This document shows, one piece after another, positions 12,270 through 23,292 of a DNA stretch of 64,000 nucleotides. The stretch lies in assembly GCA_038380795.1 (NCBI GenBank), contig CM076280.1, positions 8,295,501 through 8,359,500 on the forward strand, in the 5' to 3' direction. Below the pieces are notes generated by a model. The model was not told the origin of the DNA. It was given only the letters and a program-made list of their open reading frames with translations, and ran no database searches. A program made the position numbers and the translations under genes. Numbering within the stretch: position 1 is the stretch's first letter; the number at the start of each line of letters is the position of its first letter. Origin of the DNA: Pyrocephalus nanus. Taxonomy: Eukaryota; Chordata; Aves; Passeriformes; Tyrannidae.

Positions 12270-12650
12270 TATAGGACAGTTTGGGTTTTGAAGGGACCTT
12301 TAAGGGACATCTGGTGCAACCCCCCTGCAGGATCATCTTCCACAGATCATGTTTCTCAGAGCCTCATCCAACCTGACCTTGAATGTCTCCAGGGATAGAG
12401 CATCCACCACCTCTCTGGGCAACCTGTGCCAACATTTCAACACATTGTAAAAAACTCCCAAAATTTCTTACATCTCACCTAAATCAACCGTCTCTTAGTT
12501 AAAACCATCACCTGCCTTGCTCAGTCCTTCCTTGTGGCTCCCTGACAGTAACCCATTATCCCTCTGCTCTGCCATTTTCATCTCCTGATTGACACAACCA
12601 AACACCACCCCCCCTGTGCAGCCTTACAGCCTGGACCCTCTCCAGGGCAG
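12270..12650 (-). mobile_element. CR1 LINE fragment, 3' part
   Basis: Reverse complement of a CR1 3' region: GTTTTGAAGGGACCTTTAAG at the left end, then the CCACCTCTCTGGGCAACCTG block, then decayed sequence ending near ACCCTCTCCAGG. It is more diverged than the copy at 10190 and has no intact frame. Confidence 0.88.
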
Positions 12651-13449
12651 GCTCCACCTCCATCCAAGCCCCAAGCATCCAAAGGCAGCACAGGGAACTC
12701 TTGGCATCCAATTCCCATTGCTGTAATGCAGATATTCCCCTGTGAAGGGAGAGATTTTTGGGTGCTCACAGCTTCGTGGCTTGTAGCAGAGTAAAACCAC
12801 ACACACGGTGTTGGGTTACAGGTGAGCACCAACCATTGCTTTCAGTGCTGCCTAATTCCTACACAAACCCACAGAAGCACTTCTTAAATGGATTTGGGAT
12901 TTCATTCGTGGACCTGCTCTGACTTCTGCAGAGATGCTATTTATCAACAGACAACTTTAAGTAAAACTCTTGCCTGGCATGAAAAGGGTCAGGATTCAGA
13001 TCTCAAGCACACGAGGTCAGTGTGAGAGCTGCCAGCTCTGGTCTGACCCCAAAACACCAGGGGCACACACCAGGTTACAGCTCCAGTAGGTTAATTCTCC
13101 TTTCCTCATACTATTGCCCAGACCAACTGACCAGTGAACTCCAGCAAATATCTGTGGACATTATTTTCAGGAAGGGAAAAAAAAAAAAAAAAAAAATCCC
13201 AAATCTCCATGGGACATTAAAATACAGCAGCCAAAAATCGCTGAGCCCTGTTTGAAACCTTCCTGGCCTTGAAGCAAATGAGGATCATTTAGCCCAGGCT
13301 CCCTTGTCCTGCATTCCCCTCTGTTCTTAGAAAGGTGGGGAGAGGAGAAATCAACCCCATTCATTAGGCCAGTTAAGCGTGCCAGTGGCAGGAAAAGCCA
13401 CAGCATTTGTAACCCTAATAATCCAACACTCACCTCTGAGCACAGCTCA

Positions 13450-14160
13450 TCTTGGACAGAATAACGTCTGTTTTAAAAGTACCTGCCTCTCTCTAACTTG
13501 TCATGGCATTTGTTGACAACCCTATTGAAAGGCGCTCTCGATGCGGCTGTGAAGGATCTTTCAGCACCTCTTTCTCTTTCCTAGACAGTTTTTGAAAGGG
13601 AGGGGAGGAAAAGAAAAAAAGCCATCAATACAGGGGGAAAAAGGCATCAGCAGCCAACATCGGCTGATGAAGCGCCTCACCTGGGCCCCCAGCACACCGC
13701 CTCCAATTAAATCAAAATGGTTTGTTTTTAATGGTCTTTTACACTGACAAGTGGGCTATCATTCCAGGCCTAGAGAGCTGTCAGGGAGCCGAGGCAAATC
13801 CTCCGTTGATAATGCCCAATGCTTCCAATTAGGAGCCGAGGCCGCTCCTGGCGCACTAACGATTCCCCAGCCTCCCCCAAGGCCCCTTCGGCGTTGGCTG
13901 TTTCGTCTTCCCTCTTCCTCCGCCGCAAATTACTGACACAAAACGGAGGCGCCCCGGTGCCTCCTCACCACGCCGGGCCCCGGCCCTGTTGGATTTAATG
14001 AGGCGATGGAAGTTTTCGCGGATCTTTCGCTAAATTCTTTTCTTGTTTGACAGCTGCTTGAGTGTTGACCTTATAAAAGATTTAGTGTTTCTCATTATTT
14101 TCTGTCAAGCTTTACAAGTGATAGCTTCACGGGAAAATCATTTGCATCCCGATGCGCGCG
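13450..14160. promoter_or_regulatory. Candidate conserved non-coding element block
   Basis: About 700 bases of unique sequence with CpGs, CCAATTA/CCAATTAAAT cores, a TTTAATGAGGCGATGG block and an octamer-like ATTTGCAT near the right end. It contains no plausible exon. The clustering of homeodomain-type sites suggests a long-range enhancer; BARHL1 is the nearest developmental gene. Function is inference. Confidence 0.3.
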
Positions 14161-14161
14161 G

Positions 14162-14459
14162 TTTTTTTTTTTTTGGGGGGGGAAGGTGGTTTTTTTTTTT
14201 CGGTCTGCGCGGGGGATGCTCGGCGCGGTGGGCACGCCCCGAACACCCTAACCCTCTCTGCATTGTTTGTTTTACTCCTTCCTCCCCCCTCCCTGAAAAA
14301 CAAACAAACAAACAAAAAAAATCCACAGATTTGTGTTGTTTTGGGGGGGGGGGGGGAAAAACACCAAACAACCAAACCCACAAACAGGATAAGACTTAAA
14401 AGGCCCAGGATTTGTTAGACTCCTGTAAATGAGGGAGGTTTGAGGGGGGGGGGGGGGGG
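14162..14459. repeat. Cluster of homopolymer T and G runs
   Basis: T run at 14162-14174 followed at once by G8 at 14175-14182, a second T run at about 14190-14199, G14 at 14343-14356 and G16 at 14444-14459, with CAAA-type simple sequence between. The long G runs could fold into G-quadruplexes and are prone to length error in assembly. Confidence 0.9.
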
Positions 14460-16962
14460 AAATAGGGATTGGTTTCCTGTAAAGGAGAGCTCGGGAAAGT
14501 GTTTTGTCACCCGCTAAAAGGATTCGATCAAATGGATGATGGAAAAACCAGGCTGAGCCTCGGTGCAGCTTTGGTGTTCAAGTGAAAAATCGTGTGAGGC
14601 TGGGGGAGCTGCCTGTGAGCAGGTGGGCAGAGCCAGGCAGGTGCTGGGAGAGGAGCAGGTAAAGCTGCATCTCCCTGCAGCCCAGCATGGATCCCTCCAG
14701 GGCAGGAGGACAGCCCTGGTTCTGCTTCTAACTCGCTTCAGCCTCTGTCATGGGCTCTTTCTCAACTGCTCCTATGAGTCATCACAGTCCATTAAATCCT
14801 ATTAACTAAAACTCCTCCCGCATCAGCTGAGCTTACTGAACACCCAGGGGTGCTCACAGTGCCCAGCACCTTCAGCACCCACCTCAACGTGGACAAGCCC
14901 AACACCCACAAAACCCTGGTCATTCTCTGGGGTTTGCTGCCATCAGGGGAGCTCTGCCTTCCCACTGCACCAGCTCAGCCTGTCTGCATCTCACATGCCA
15001 TTTCTGAGCCCTCCATTAACATACCTGCTTTAATTTATCCTCCACAACTGAGAAACCCAAATTAAAATACCCTTCCCAAATACGTATTTAAGTTTTTAGG
15101 AGTGGTATTTTTTATTGCACCTCTAATTCTTTGAAGAAAACACTGATATGACATCCCAGCTCCAAGGGTCCTGCAGGTTTTTATTTGTCAATAGCAAATG
15201 CAATGAGCAGCAGCAAAAACATTGCTCCTCATCATCATCTGCAAGGCAAACCACCCAGTTTTTGCCTACAAACTGTATTCCTGTCCTGCTACAGCCAATG
15301 CTCCAAATCCATGACTCAGACAAAATCCTGACACAACAACCCATTACCGCAGCAGAATAATGGCAAAAATCATCAGCTGTCTCCAGAGGAAGTACCTTTG
15401 GGTTCATCATTTAAAATACGAATTAGAAGAATCAGAGATGAGGATTCATCACTGGCATTGACTTCTCAAGACTGGTCTCTGTCATAATAAGACCTTTGAC
15501 CCAAGGACACCCTTATCTGGGCTGTAATTACTGGCCCTCACTATGAGAGGGTTTCTCATTTTTTAAAATAGCACTTGTCCCTGTCCTACACCTGGTGCTT
15601 CCCACTCACTCATGCTGAGGGCAGGAGCTGGAATCCCTCACAACTTCGTCAAGGCTCTGCTAATTTTAATCACTGCCAGTTGTGGCTCAGTGTGACATTT
15701 CTCACCCCGTAGCTTTGTACCGAGTTTGGAGTGAAGAAACTGCTGTTTCCTTTCCTGTGGCTTCAACCCAGTCCCCAGGCCGAAATTTCCCTCTTCCCAG
15801 TTCCTAGCACTGGTGGGGGGTAAGGGAGCACAACAGGAAGTCAGGAGGCACATCCAAGAGAAGCAGCTCAGCTGTCCTTACCTGCAAGCACTGGGTTTTT
15901 CCAACAATCCCAGCTCTGAGGGGAAAAATGTGTGCATCTTTAACGGGAGGCTGGAGTTGGAACAGCCAGGAATTGTCCCCGCCAGCTCCCTGGGGACACC
16001 CACCTACTTTAGCAGCCCTTGGTTCTGCCTCCCCCACCTCTCCCTCCCAGAGAGGGGTTATGTCACTGCTGCTACTTGTGTGAAAGCAAAACCATCCAGA
16101 AACAGCTGTCTGAAGTTCGGCACTCCAATGCATATTTAAGTACCTGAACGCCTCCCTCCAGAGAGGGGGAAGAGCTAAATACGCTTTGTTTGTCTTGATT
16201 AATGAGATCACTCGCCAGCTTTTCAGGGCAAAGACTGCTCTGTATTTTTACATATGCAAAACCTGACATGCAGCCAGGCTGAGCAGGGTGGGGGAAGCGG
16301 GAGGCAGCTCAGCACACCCACCCGAGGCAGGTTTATGTGGCACAGGGGAGTGGGCCCCCCCATGGCAAACCCACTCAGATCTCAGTGACTGCATCTCCTG
16401 GGCAGGTTTGCTGCACACAGCTGTGTGTGAGCCCCACTGCTCACACCAATCAGCCCTGGGATGCTTCTCCCTCCAAATTACTTGCCCTTTGTTTATTGTC
16501 ATGGGTATTTTTTCACCCTCTCCCCACCTCGAAGGAGATTGCTGGGGAGATGCTGCTTCTGTGTTTGTCAGCCAGATCCTGATCCCAGTAGGGTCTTCCC
16601 TGGGAGCTCTGAGCCCACCCTGCCCCCTCAGTGAAGGACACAAGTCCTGTGTTGTAGAAAATTCATCATATTTATTTCAGGGCCCACCTTAGGACATTGC
16701 CAACCTTTAAAGTGTCAAACAACAAACTCACCATAGTAAGACTACAGGGTTTTGTTACTAGAGCAGGATAAGACCCTCCTGAAGTCAATCAGAAAACTAC
16801 TACTCATTTTAAATAGGTGAAGTGTTTTTAACTTGAGCTGGAGCAACGTTTTCCAATCAGGCAAAACCCCTCGTGCAATCTGCAGTCTCTTCCCTGTCAG
16901 CGCTACAACCTATTTTCTGTGGCTGGCTGTAACCAATCCTCTCTCTGCTCCTTCCCTCATAG

Positions 16963-17031
16963 GTTGAGCCTCATCTCAGTACTTTTCCAGACCCTGAAAC
17001 TCGTGAAAAGGCACTCAGTGCCTCCCACTGA
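16963..17031 (+). CDS. CFAP77: CFAP77 last coding exon, early stop
   Basis: After the acceptor cttccctcatag the exon opens in phase 0, matching the preceding exon, and encodes VEPHLSTFPDPETREKALSA plus Ser-His before TGA at 17029-17031. It matches the last exon of vertebrate CFAP77 (V-x-x-HLDTFP, then RALKAHRE) as I recall it. In the human protein the chain continues for about 18 more residues from the Arg that follows this His. Here that position is TGA, one transition from CGA, and the downstream frame still resembles the family tail, ending near NTHPS. The bird protein may therefore be shorter, or the base may be an error or polymorphism. A poly(A) signal follows within 140 bases. Confidence 0.85.
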   Translation, partial: VEPHLSTFPDPETREKALSASH

Positions 17032-17162
17032 GAAGTGCCTGCCAGAGGTGCTGCCCTTCCCCAGAACACCCACCCATCGAGGACCGTGCTGGGCACTGCC
17101 CTGTGACCCCACACAGACTTTCTCTCAGGTTTTACCGAGTTATGCTAATGCAGATGCAGCCA

Positions 17163-17168
17163 AATAAA
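17163..17168 (+). terminator. CFAP77: CFAP77 poly(A) signal AATAAA
   Basis: A canonical AATAAA 132 bases after the CFAP77 stop, followed by A-rich and then T/G-containing sequence. It gives a short 3' UTR and a transcript end near 17190. No cDNA was available to confirm the cleavage site. Confidence 0.75.
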
Positions 17169-19073
17169 GCACAAATACAACAAGAATGATTCTGCCTCAG
17201 CCTGTTTGTTGCTTCATGTCAAGGGCACAGCACCTTAGTCTGAACACCATGACTGTCATCGTGCCCAGGGTATCAGCACACCCCGGGAACAGGGCAGTGT
17301 TCAACCAGCACAGCCCCACAGGGAAAGCAGGACAGTCTCCTTCTCTGCTGGTTCTGAACAATTACATTAAATGCAGTCAACATCAAATCTAGAATATCTC
17401 ATACTCCATCAGTCCTTCTCGGTTCTTTGCCAAATCACTGCCTGATGCAGCAGAGCCCTTGCCTGTGTGAAGGAATCCAAACACCTGCTTTAACCACTCT
17501 GCCAAACTGAGGACTCACCACAGACAGAAGCCTCCACTTGCAGATGACTCCAGCCAGCTCCACCCTCACCCTCCAAGAGCTGCTGGTGCCTCGTGTCCCC
17601 TGGGGCTGAGCCTCTTACTGAACAAACTCAAACTCCAGCAACAACTCGACATCACAGCACCCAAACCCCAGCTTGGTCACCCAGAGGTGACAGCAGAAGC
17701 TCAGTTACCAGCACATTTGGAATCCATCTCCTCCCAACAGAGCATTTCCCCTCAGTGTGATACCACTTGATAATAAGTGTGATTACTTTAACTGTGCCTC
17801 TCTATTATTTCTACAGAAATAATTAATTACTCCTGTGTAGCCTGCCTCTCACATCTACTGTTAGAGCTCAGATTGTACCAGCTATCTAAGGCAAATTAGC
17901 TTTCAGTTTTCATATCCATCATCCCACTGGCACGTGGAGAGCTCAGATGTGTTCTAAGCTATACTCTGAGAGGTCAGATCTGCTGCCCTGGGCAGGCCCA
18001 ACTGCAACCCCAGCTCAGGAAGGGGCTGGTAACAAGCACTTCAAGAGTGGATGTGCCCAGCATGATTTTTCCCCTCACACCTCAGCACTAGGACTAGCCC
18101 AGCCCTCCTACATAGACCCACCAGCAGCCAAAGGACATAAAGAATTCATGTTGAGCCAAGGGCTCATTGCCCACTGGATTTCCAGCCAAACTTTTAAGCC
18201 CAAAACCTCAAAGAGAAAAGTTCTTCATAACATTAAACTGTACCATTCAAGATGAAAGAACAAAGTAAACTGCACTGGGCAGATTTCCTTACCCCTCTCA
18301 GGACAAGGAGGGCTCCCCACTAGCTGCTTCAGCATCTCCCACATTCCCTCCTCAGGGGCAGCTTGTGCCTCAACCTGCCCTTTATGTAAGGAAGGAGCTG
18401 AAACAAACTCCACCCTGCCCACACCTGAGCTGAGGGAGGAACAAAATCCCCTGCTCCACACCCGGGAAATCCTGGGATGTGGTTGCCTCTTTTTAGCACA
18501 GGCCTTTAAATAAACCCCATCTAAAATAACGAGGAGGATGACAGCAGGGTTTGCAGAGGAGGATTATAACCAAGGACCTTTCCCACCTCCCCAGGGAGGG
18601 AGGAAGCCAGGCCTTAAATACTTATCTTGCTAAAAATGACACTGTGAATGTGTGAGAAGCTCAGGCTGAGGTTTGCCTGGTGGGAGCCACATCCAGCTCT
18701 TGGTCCGGTCTCTGTGTCCACCTGCACCAACCACTCAGGCCCTTGGGATGCACACAGGGAAGGAAGCATCTCCAGAGAGTCTTGCCTGGCTGGAAAGGGC
18801 TGTCACACAACACGTGTGAACCCTGTGAACCTGCTGGTTCAGGACAGGAAGAAGCCAGAGAAAGAGACCAGAAACCCAAAAAAGCACCACCCTCGTTCAG
18901 AAGGAGACGCCTCCCAGTGGGGGTTGCAGCCGGCAGACCCGCCCCGAAATCCTGGACAAGGTGGTGCCCCAAATGTCCCGAGTCTCACAGCTCAGGGGGG
19001 TTTCCCGGGGGGAGCGAGTGGCATCGGCATCGCCCGCACCCCCCGTGGGGGACCCTACCTGGGCTGCCCCCGA

Positions 19074-19109
19074 CCCAACCCAACTCAACCCAACCCAACC
19101 CAACCCAGC
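19074..19109. repeat. AACCC pentanucleotide microsatellite
   Basis: About seven imperfect copies of CCCAA in a row, with one CTCAA variant. It is a short simple repeat in the CpG-rich flank. Confidence 0.85.
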
Positions 19110-20001
19110 CGTGAGCCGGCGTGTCCTCCCCGGTCCCCGTGTGCTGGCGGAGCCCGGTGCGGGGTCCCGACCCCCGTCTCGCAGCCCCCGACGCTCCTTG
19201 TCCTGCAGTGACACCCACCGGTAACGGGGTTTTACCGCTGCTGCAGCTTCCCCGCCGCGGGCCCTGCTCCTCCCCGGCACTGCGGGCTCCTGGCTCAATA
19301 TCCCCCCCCTTTCCTGCCGTTTCCCCCCACCCCGAACCCTCCTCTCTCCCATGGAAATGCGTTCGTTTCGTTACCGGAGCATCCCAGCGGTGCCTGTGGC
19401 TGCTGAGCGTCCCTCCCCGCTCCTGCCGGGCACGGCTCTTCCGAGCACCCGGCTGGGGTTCGGTGAGAAATCCAGTGTAGCAGAGCCTCCTGGGAATTCC
19501 TCCCTCAGCCAGACCCTTCCAGGACACCGGGCAGATGTTTCTCAATTAGCTCTTACTAATCAGCATCCCAGCTCAGCAGTCCGTGCCCTCCAACCCCTGG
19601 CCCAGCTGTGGAGGTGCCCCCCAGCCCAAGCCTCTGGGAACACCTGGATCAGCCCTGTCCTGAGGCCTCAGGGCCAAACCCACACTGGGGACAGGTCCTA
19701 GGAGAGCCTGGCCGTGTCCATCAGCATCTCCCAGCAAGGTGGGATACAAGGAAGCTCCCAAAGCTGTCAGAGTCCTGGATCCAACCCTGGGGTGTGACTG
19801 GGGCTTGTGAGGAGGGAACAGGAAATGTGGGGATCTCCTCCACATACAGACCAGTCAGTGATCTGTTCCTACCTGTGCTGGGAGCCACAGACAAATCATT
19901 TGAACCCCACTTGTCCAGTGTCTGGTGACAGAGGGAGGACACCACATATGGGCAGAGTGGGACACGTTTCTGCCTTGGGAGGGCCAGTTCTGAAACAACT
20001 T

Positions 20002-20048
20002 AGTAATAACAATAACTTTAATAATAGTAGTAGTAATAATAATATTAA
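20002..20048. repeat. Degenerate AAT/AGT trinucleotide stretch
   Basis: A loosely repetitive run of AAT, AAC and AGT triplets ending AATATTAATG. It is probably a decayed microsatellite. Confidence 0.65.
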
Positions 20049-22087
20049 TGTCAGCCACACTGACATTAGAACATGAGTAGCAAGTGCATCTGTAGCTGCT
20101 GGGAGCTCCAAATGTGGCCTAGGAGTGACTGTTTCCAGGGCCTTGGCTGGGGATGGCACCATGCAGCACCTGCTCAGGGATGAGCAGGACCCACTCACGT
20201 CTCCCCTCCAAAATCTTGTGCAGCATCAGGAAGTTGGTCTGATCTGGAAACTTCCTGGTGGTTATTTGAAGGCAGGCTTTATTCAAGAGCAGGAAATACA
20301 GCAACAAACTCCCCAGCCCCAACCTGTCCCTGCATGGCTGATCCTAATCCTGATTCTAAACCAGCCCTGCTCCCTTTTCTGGTTCCAAACACAACCTCGG
20401 TGCTGGTCCCAGTCCCAGTGCCAACCTCCATCCCAGATGGGGTCTCGTGGTTAGATGGGGACAGGGAGGGTGCCAGAGCCCAAGAACTGACACAAATACT
20501 GCAAAGAGCTGGGAAACCCCATCAGGGTCTCACCCTCGTTTCTCCCTGGGACCAGTTGGTGCACACCCATCACTCAAGTGACCCTTGGCCCGGCCTTGTG
20601 GGTGGTGGGTGCTGCAAAACTGCCCCTGGACAGACCAGGACCCTTCAGCCTGGCCCCCAGTCCCTGGTACTGGGGCAGCACCGCTGTGATGGGAGGGGGA
20701 CAGGGCAGAGCAACAGAAATCCTTTGCCCGAGGAGGACAGGGAGGACGGGCAGTCCCCGGCACGGCCGTGTTGCATCCCCGAGGTGGGGGCAGGCTGGGA
20801 CCGGGGCTGACGCTGATTCTGTTACTGGGCTTGTCCTCCTCTAAGGTTCTTTTGTTCCGCTGCCCCGATCCCAGCCGGCCCCGAGCCTGCAGGGCCGAGG
20901 GCAGGAGGTGCTGGGGGCCCTGCCTGCGCCGCTGCCCGACAGCTGGCAGCCGGGCTTCCCGAGGGGAGGGCTCTCCCCTCGCTGGTCGCCTCCAAGCTGC
21001 TGGCCAAGGGCGGCTTTGGAAGAGGGACAAGATGCAGCTGACTGGCCGGGAAGATGGGGAACGGAAGAAATCGAGTATTTGAGAAATAAGCAGCGGCATC
21101 GCTTTAAAGTGGCACAGCCTCACGCGCCCGGGTGTGGACATCTTCCTCGTCTCCGCGGCGAAGGGTCTGCCCCTAAAATAAACCCTCGAGGAGGCAGGAG
21201 CCGGGCTGACCGCGAGGAAGGTGGGAATCCTGCGGGAGCCGGTCCTTCTCCAACCTGGAAGACCAACAACGGCAAAACCCCCACGACGGGGCGGGAGGGA
21301 GGAAACTTGGTATCTTTGGGAGAAACGGGCAGCCCAGGCTGGGGCTGTCGGGCTTTTATTTAAAACAGGACTGACGGCAGGAAAAATCCAGCCTGAGTGC
21401 GGCCCCCCTTCCCAGTTGCACCAGTAGGTACCGCCGCCGGGCGCTGGGAGAGCGGGCAGAGCGATGCTCGGTCTTCGCCGCTCCGGCAGCGCTGGGCTGG
21501 GGTGGCGGCTGCCCCGCGGACCTCTCTGCTCGGTCACAACCGATTTCGAGAGGATTCAACGAAATTCGCAGCTTCGAGGCTCACCTCGGGCTCAGAGCAG
21601 CCGCCTCTGTGCTGGGAGCTTGGGGGAGGTTTCGGTGCTTTCCCTTGTCCTTTTTAATTTTTTTTTTTTTTTTTTAATATTATTTTAACGCCCAGCAAAA
21701 CTTTCCCTACCTGGGAGGGACCGGCAGATCGGCTAGTTGCGGGGGGGAGGCGAACAGAAAGCAGCAACCCCTCGACAACCCACCACCACCACCCCCCGCC
21801 CCTTCCGCGGCTAATCATCCCATTACGAGCCCCATCAGCGGGATAATGACGGCAAAAGAGGGCGGAAACCGCCCGGAAAGCGCGGGGATGCGGGCGGCAA
21901 TTAATTCCCGTTAATCAAGCTCCGAGGTGTCGTCTGCTGGGGAGTGACATCCCCCAAAACGCCCGGCGGCCAATGGGCGCGTTCCCCCGGGGTGGGTGGG
22001 GGGTGCCGGGGTCTCCCAGCCGGAGCGGCCCAAGTTGAGGTTTTCTCCCCATTTCCCCCCCCGGGGAAGGCGCGGCTCTCCCGCCGC

Positions 22088-22217
22088 TGTCCGAGGTGCT
22101 GAAGGCGCCTCCGGCTCCCGAGCGACTCCGGCTCGCGGACTCTGTCAGAGGTGCTGAAGGCTCCGGAGTCACTCCGGTTTTCCCCCCACCTCCCCCCCGC
22201 CGGTGTCCGAGGTGCTG
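22088..22217. repeat. Three copies of a 14-base promoter motif
   Basis: TGTCCGAGGTGCTG at 22088-22101, TGTCAGAGGTGCTG at 22143-22156 and TGTCCGAGGTGCTG at 22204-22217. The first two copies are followed by AAGGC and CTCCGG, so the unit of local duplication is larger than the motif. Spacings are 55 and 61 bases. Confidence 0.85.
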
Positions 22218-22551
22218 GCGGGGAAAGGGGGGCGCCGCGGCGGCCCCGACGGCTGGCCACCCCCTCCGCCCTCCCCTCGCCCTTCCCCATTGATTTCTGG
22301 ATCATTAAGTGGTTAAGGCTCTGCAAAGCCTCCACTATCGATCGCTGCCTCCCCACCTCCGGCTGGGAGCCCCCCGGGCTGCCCCCCAGCCCCGCGCCGC
22401 CGCGGCTCCGGGCACGGGTGGGGTGGCCGGGACCCCGGGTGAGGTTGGGGTCCGTCCCCCCTCACCCCACCCCCTTCGCGGCCAAAGTTTGACTCTGCCT
22501 CCCTCTCCCCCCCCTCTCCTGTCTGTCTGTCTGTGAGTGCAGCTGGGCGCG

Positions 22552-22581
22552 ATGCTGAAGACGGAGCAGCCTTGGATCTAA
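22552..22581 (+). other. Possible upstream ORF in BARHL1 leader
   Basis: An ATG at 22552, with a purine at -3, opens a nine-codon frame ending TAA at 22579-22581. A second, weaker ATG at 22808 reads three codons to a TGA at 22817-22819. Both matter only if they lie within the mature 5' UTR, which the sequence alone cannot show. Confidence 0.35.
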
Positions 22582-22644
22582 CGCGCGGCGCCTCGGAGAG
22601 CCTTGCAGCAATTGTTGCCCGGATCCCAGACTGAACTTTGCTCG

Positions 22645-22742
22645 TTTTTTTTTTTTTTTTTCCTTTTCACCTTTTTTTTTTTTTTTTTTAATATTTATTT
22701 TTCTTTCGCCCTTTTTTTTTTTTTTTAATTATTATTATTTTT
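22645..22742. repeat. T-rich tracts in BARHL1 leader
   Basis: Successive T runs near 22646-22661, 22672-22689 and 22711-22726, followed by ATTATTATT. This is unusual just 100 to 200 bases upstream of a start codon in a CpG island. If transcribed, it would give a U-rich leader. Confidence 0.85.
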
Positions 22743-22841
22743 CTTTCCCCCCTCCTGTTATTGTTAATTATCGTTATCAAACCGCTTCCGCCGCGCCCTC
22801 CCCGCCAATGCCCGTGTGAGCGCCGGCACCTCGCGGGGGCC

Positions 22842-23292
22842 ATGGAGGGCTCCACCGGGTTTGGGATCGACTCCATCCTCTCCCACCGAGCCGGCAGCCC
22901 GGCCGTGCCCAAGGGGGACCCGCTGGTGGGCGACGGCCGGTCCCCGCTGGAGCTGAGCCCCCGCTCCGAGGGCAGCAGCGGGTGCCCCTCGCCCCGCTCG
23001 CCGGGCCGCGAGTGCCTGGAGGCGGCGGTGCCGCGGCCGGGCCTGGATGTGCATCTCCAGCCGGGGCAGGTCTCGGCTCCCTCCCAGTCCCGGACCGTCA
23101 CCTCCTCCTTCCTCATCAGAGACATCCTGGCCGACTGCAAGCCCCTGGCCGCCTGCGCGCCTTACTCCAGCACCAATGGACCTCACGGCGGGCAGGAGCC
23201 GGCGGGCAGGATGCCCACCAAGCCCGGCGAGGATTTTAGGGAGAAAATGGAAAAAAACACCAGCAGCTCCTCCTCGGACTCGGAGTACAAAG
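22842..23292 (+). CDS. BARHL1: BARHL1 coding exon 1 (N-terminal FIL motifs)
   Basis: BARHL1 is a nuclear BarH-class homeodomain transcription factor acting in cerebellar granule neurons, diencephalon and inner-ear hair cells. The start is the first in-frame ATG and has a strong context (GGGGCCATGG). Exon 1 gives 150 residues plus one codon base. It begins MEGSTGFGIDSILSHRAGSP and contains two FIL (engrailed-homology-like) repressor motifs, FGIDSIL at 7-13 and SFLIRDIL at 89-96, the known Groucho-type interaction sites of this family. The middle is Ser/Pro-rich, and the end is a Ser run followed by DSEYK. The motifs match BARHL1 and not BARHL2, which has long His/Gln/Pro tracts. The donor AAAG|gtaag is good. 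With exons 2 and 3 the protein is 322 residues, against 327 in human. Confidence 0.97.

Larger units (their letters stand above)
7307..16962 (+). other. CFAP77: CFAP77 last intron
   Basis: This 9.7-kb phase-0 intron starts gtatgg and ends ccttccctcatag. It holds two minus-strand CR1 fragments (10190-10535 and 12270-12650), homopolymer T, A and G runs, and three unique CpG-containing blocks that look regulatory (8270-8530, 11110-11360, 13450-14160). No other coding exon was recognised. Confidence 0.8.
17190..21779. other. CFAP77-BARHL1 intergenic region
   Basis: No coding sequence was recognised. The left part is ordinary AT/GC-mixed DNA. From about 18,900 the sequence becomes strongly GC- and CpG-rich toward BARHL1. 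It includes an AACCC pentamer repeat near 19075-19108 and a loose AAT/AGT trinucleotide stretch near 20002-20048. Long reading frames in the GC-rich part look like chance frames: they have no family resemblance and are low in complexity. Confidence 0.7.
21780..22841 (+). promoter_or_regulatory. BARHL1: BARHL1 promoter and 5' UTR region (CpG island)
   Basis: The kilobase before the BARHL1 start codon is CpG-rich. It includes two blocks with homeodomain-type cores (about 21810-21920, with TAATCATCCCATTACGAG and CAATTAATTCCCGTTAATCA, and 22291-22350, with GATCATTAAGTGG and CTATCGATCG) and three copies of a TGTC(C/A)GAGGTGCTG motif (22088-22217). The last 200 bases are unusually T-rich. No TATA box or defined start site can be seen. 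A pyrimidine tract ending GTGAGTGCAG at 22541 could be an acceptor for a non-coding 5' exon or simply transcribed leader. Confidence 0.6.

Noticed and set aside
20530..21537. Minus-strand open frame of 335 codons
   Set aside because: It lies in CpG-rich BARHL1 upstream DNA where stop codons are rare. The translation is Pro/Arg/Ser-rich with no domain, and it matches no family I know.
22761..22841. In-frame extension upstream of the BARHL1 ATG
   Set aside because: It would need a TTG start. The ATG at 22842 has a strong context and matches the known MEGS...FGIDSIL N-terminus.
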